This document shows, piece after piece, positions 25,042-27,842 of a stretch of DNA of 27,842 bases. The notes below the pieces were generated by a model, which saw only the letters and a program-made list of their open reading frames with translations, ran no database searches and had not been told where the DNA came from. The stretch is taken from positions 1-27,842 of the forward strand of contig JAGWBY010000023.1 in the NCBI GenBank assembly GCA_021295675.1, given 5' to 3'. This DNA comes from Candidatus Latescibacterota bacterium (GTDB taxonomy: Bacteria > Latescibacterota > UBA2968 > UBA8231). Made by a program: the position numbers and the translations under genes. Position 1 is the stretch's first letter. The number at the start of each line of letters is the position of its first letter.

Positions 25042-26042
25042 TTAGTCTGATTGCCCGATCTCATCAAGCGCTGTCAACAAATACTCGTTGTCTTGGGGCC
25101 GCAGCGACGTAATCCTCACAAAGCCGGGTGCGTCTTGCCGCCAGCGGGCGCGGATCCGCCGCTTTTCCAAACCTGTCCGTATCCGGTCCGAGCCGATTCC
25201 TTCACAGCGCACCCAGAAGAAATTCGCCGCGCTCGGATAGGCTCGCAACCACGACCGCTCGTTCAGCCCTTCATAAAGCGCCTGACAATCGCTGCGGATC
25301 TGGGCGACGACCTGGTGCAAATAGCTCTGGTCAGCCAGCGCGGCCTGCGCCGCCACCAGCGACAGCGCATTGACCGCCCAAGGAACCTGCATCTGGCTCA
25401 GGGCGGCGATAACGAGCTTAGGTCCAATGGCGTAGCCAATCCGCAAACCAGCCATGCCGTATGCTTTGGAAAAGGTCCGCAACACCACCAAGTTTTTCCG
25501 CTCTTGTACCCAAGGCACACAGCTATGGCCGGCATAGTCTGCATACGCCTCATCGACGATGCACAAGCAGTCGGGCAACTCATCGAGCAAATGCACCCTC
25601 TCCGCATCGCCGCAAAGGAGGTTGCCCGTGGGGTTGTTGGGACTGCTCAGCAGCAACACCCTCGCGCCCGACTGCCGTCCCGCCTCGATAAAGCGCTCGG
25701 GCACCAGCGCAAAGTCCTCCTCGTGCAGCGGCACCGGGATCACTTCAACCGCGCACCGCTGCCCCAACGCCACAAAGCGCTCGTACGACGGCGACGGAAT
25801 CAGCAAGCGCTGCTGCTCTAGCAACAACCGCGCCAAGAAAAGCCAGACCACGGCTTCCCCAGATCCGTTATACACTATCCCCAATGCGTCGCCAAATCCC
25901 CGCGCAACGACTCGGCGCGTTCCTCGTCGTCGTAGCGACTAAAATCGCCGGTGCAGGCAAAGGCGGCCATCGCCTCCCGGACCTTGGGCGACGGCCCATA
26001 CGGATTAGTCGCCGCGTCAAAACGCAGCCATTTGTCGTTCAT
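25042..26042 (-). pseudogene. hisC: Histidinol-phosphate aminotransferase-like, frameshifted by a small deletion
   Basis: Class I/II PLP aminotransferase of the HisC/CobD type. The ATG at 26042 has an AAGGA site and opens a frame reading MNDKWLRFDAATNPYGPSPK to ATHWG (residue 55), then a stop. The rest continues in another frame from IVYNGSGEAV to the end at 25042, with SPNNPTG, IVDEAYADY and the PLP-lysine motif RTFSKAYGMAGLRIGY. Relatives carry about six residues (GVPPEN-like) between the two parts. Here two bases (25879-25880) remain, so about 16 nt are missing. The protein would have about 338 residues with them. Calling the C-terminal part alone a gene, from a TTG at 25884, would drop the substrate-binding N-terminus. 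With no other his gene nearby, HisC or a related L-threonine-O-3-phosphate decarboxylase are both possible. Confidence 0.82.
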
Positions 26043-26166
26043 AAAGAAATCGTCCTTTGGAGCGATCTCCCTACGCTATTCATAAAGGACGCCAGCGGCA
26101 ACCACGCCCTTTTTGCCTTATACTGTTCTGCGGCACGCGACCCCAACCAACGATTCCCCTAATACC

Positions 26167-27421
26167 ATGCCGACCAACGCCAAAAAACCAATCATCGGCT
26201 GGGCCTTGTACGACTGGGCTAACTCGGCCTTTGCCACCACGGTCATCGCCGCCTTCTTCCCGGTGTTTTTTAAGTCCTACTGGAGCGCCGGCAGCGACGT
26301 CACCGAGAGCACCTTCCAACTAGGGCTGGCCAACTCGCTCAGCAGCCTGATCGTCGTGCTGCTCGCCCCCTTCCTAGGAGCCATTGCCGACCAAGGTGGC
26401 ACCCGGCGCAAGTTCCTGTTTGCCTTCGCCTTCTTGGGCGTCCTCGCCACCGGGTGCCTCTACATGGTCGCCCAAGGCGCATGGGAGTTGGCGGTTGTGG
26501 TCTATGTCTTGGCCGCCATCGGCTTCTCCGGTGGCAACACCTTTTACGATGCGCTTATCGTGGAAGTTGTCGGGCGCGACAAGTCCGACTCGGTCTCAGC
26601 GCTCGGATACAGCCTTGGCTATCTGGGCGGCGGCTTGCTGTTTGCGCTCAATGTGGTAATGGTCCTCCACCCCACAACCTTTGGATTGGCCGATGCCAGC
26701 GAGGCAGTGCGCGTGTGCTTTTTGCTAGTCGCCATCTGGTGGGCTGGCTTTTCGCTGCCGCTCTTTTTGTGGGTCGAGGAATCGCAGCGCAATCTCGGCC
26801 GGCTATCGGCAGCTCATCTCGACCGGCCGCGACATCCGGCAGCTACGCACCACTTTTGTCTTCCTCATCGGCTATTGGCTGTACATCGACGGCGTTGATA
26901 CCATCATCCGCATGGCCATTGACTACGGCTTGTCCCTCGGCTTTGACACCAACGACCTGCTCATCGCCTTGGGCATCACCCAGTTCGTGGGCTTTCCCGC
27001 GGCGATTGCCTTTGGCTGGCTCGGCGAGCGGATCGGCACGTGCAAGGGGATCTTCATCGGCCTAGCCGTCTATATCGCGGCAACGGTCTGGGGCTACTTT
27101 CTGAATGCCGTCTGGGAATTTTACGCCTTGGCCATAGCCGTCGGCTTAGTCCAAGGCGGGGTGCAAGCCCTGAGCCGCTCGCTCTACTCGCGGCTCATTC
27201 CCCGCGACCGGGCGGCGGAATTTTTCGGCTTTTACAACATGCTGGGCAAGTTCGCCGCGGTCATCGGCCCGGTGCTCGTGGGCTGGATTGGGGTGCTGAC
27301 CGGCAGCCCGCGCGTGGGGATTTTGTCGATCGTCATTCTCTTCGTCGCGGGCGGAGTCTGCCTCTACTTCGTCGATGAAGAGCGAGGCACGGCTGCAGCG
27401 CGCGCCATTGAGGCCGCTTAG
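26167..27421 (+). pseudogene. MFS transporter of the UMF1/Atg22-like family, frameshifted
   Basis: The N-terminal part (ATG at 26167) has the family hallmark GWALYDWANSAFATTV at residues 11-26 and six hydrophobic segments as far as WVEESQRNLG. The second half resumes in another frame at GYRQLISTGRDIRQLRTTFVFLIGYWLYIDGVDT and ends at 27421 with VDEERGTAAARAIEAA. The break is at about 26794-26800, in the cytoplasmic loop between helices 6 and 7. Relatives have a longer loop, so about 20-23 nt seem missing; restored, the protein has about 424 residues, the normal size. Bacterial members are presumed efflux or amino-acid permeases. No Shine-Dalgarno is visible. A TATACT at 26119-26124 may be its -10 box. 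Confidence 0.82.
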
Positions 27422-27842
27422 CAAAAAGCCTGCGCCGTCAACGCATACACCTTCGCCACCCGCACCAACTCGGCCACCGGTACCTGTTCATCAGTCGTGT
27501 GCGCCCCCGTAGCGCAAGGTCCGTGAGTCAGGGCCTCAATCCCGGCAGCCATAAAGACATTGCCGTCGTCGATGAAGGGCTTGCCGCCTAAGCGCAACGG
27601 TGCTCCGGTCACCTGTTCATATGCCGACTGGAACGCGCCCACCAGCGGGCCGTTCTGATCTACCGCAAAAGCGTCGCCGGGCATGTTCCAATCCGCGAGC
27701 CGGATGCGGGTGCCGCTTGTCTCGGCCACCTCGGCGAGCAGGGTCTCCATTTCGCGGCGCGCAGTTGGCTCCGAGCCAGCCGCTACCCAGCGGCGAGTCC
27801 CTTCGACACGACATTGGACCGGAACCTGATTATAGATCTGGC
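27418..27842 (-). CDS. M20-family metallopeptidase / amidohydrolase, C-terminal part (runs off the window)
   Basis: The last 140 residues of a gene whose start lies beyond the right edge. The segment VQCRVEGTRRW with the following charged helix fits the M20 dimerisation domain. GGKPFIDDGNVFMAAGIEALTHGPC and GAHTTDEQVPVAEL form the C-terminal catalytic part, in which the HTTDE motif includes a metal-ligand histidine. Family members include ArgE, DapE and carboxypeptidase G2-like enzymes; which one cannot be told without the N-terminus. The stop overlaps the end of the converging MFS gene by four bases. Confidence 0.85.
   Translation of the reverse strand, partial: QIYNQVPVQCRVEGTRRWVAAGSEPTARREMETLLAEVAETSGTRIRLADWNMPGDAFAVDQNGPLVGAFQSAYEQVTGAPLRLGGKPFIDDGNVFMAAGIEALTHGPCATGAHTTDEQVPVAELVRVAKVYALTAQAFC

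Overview
This window looks like chromosomal DNA from an uncultivated, moderately GC-rich bacterium. The evidence is dense packing, 4-nt ATGA/GTGA overlaps, metabolic genes on both strands and near-absence of mobile elements. Complete MurG/MraY and TrpA/TrpB show a peptidoglycan-bearing bacterium able to make tryptophan. I cannot name the phylum from sequence alone. A candidate phylum such as Latescibacterota or Poribacteria is only an impression from the gene mix (WD40, SDR, AKR, class V aminotransferase).

Layout: 37-1273 (-) glgC, broken by a small deletion; 1417-3333 (+) a secreted 14-blade WD40 protein followed at once by an SDR (3343-4071, +). A tight minus-strand cluster, qor > S1-domain protein > trpB > trpA, runs from 8404 down to 4143. 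It diverges from aspartate kinase lysC (8568-9920, +) across an AT-rich spacer holding a perfect 19-nt operator-like palindrome.

From 15454 down to 9926 (-) lies an accessory island: an MNT-type nucleotidyltransferase antitoxin, the first codons of its lost HEPN partner, a SIR2 NADase-like protein, a 905-aa partner translationally coupled to it (DUF4020-like from memory), and an AlbA_2/HATPase_c_4 protein that is frameshifted. The SIR2 pair has visibly lower GC than its surroundings. This is the best candidate for an undescribed defence system, apparently inserted into or replacing part of a HEPN/MNT toxin-antitoxin locus.

Beyond the island lie, all on the minus strand unless noted: a class V aminotransferase and recG; a small four-helix membrane protein (18703-19176, +); an unusual murG-HEAT fusion coupled to mraY; a second SDR; a HAD hydrolase; an aldo/keto reductase; and hisC, broken by a small deletion. 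An Atg22/UMF1-type MFS transporter (+, also broken) follows, and the 3' part of an M20 peptidase gene (-) reaches the window edge.

A pattern runs through the window. Four otherwise well-preserved genes (glgC, the AlbA_2 gene, hisC and the MFS transporter) are each interrupted by what looks like a single missing segment of roughly 16-23 nt that shifts frame. This could be real gene decay or an assembly artefact, and it should be checked in the reads before any of these genes is called non-functional.
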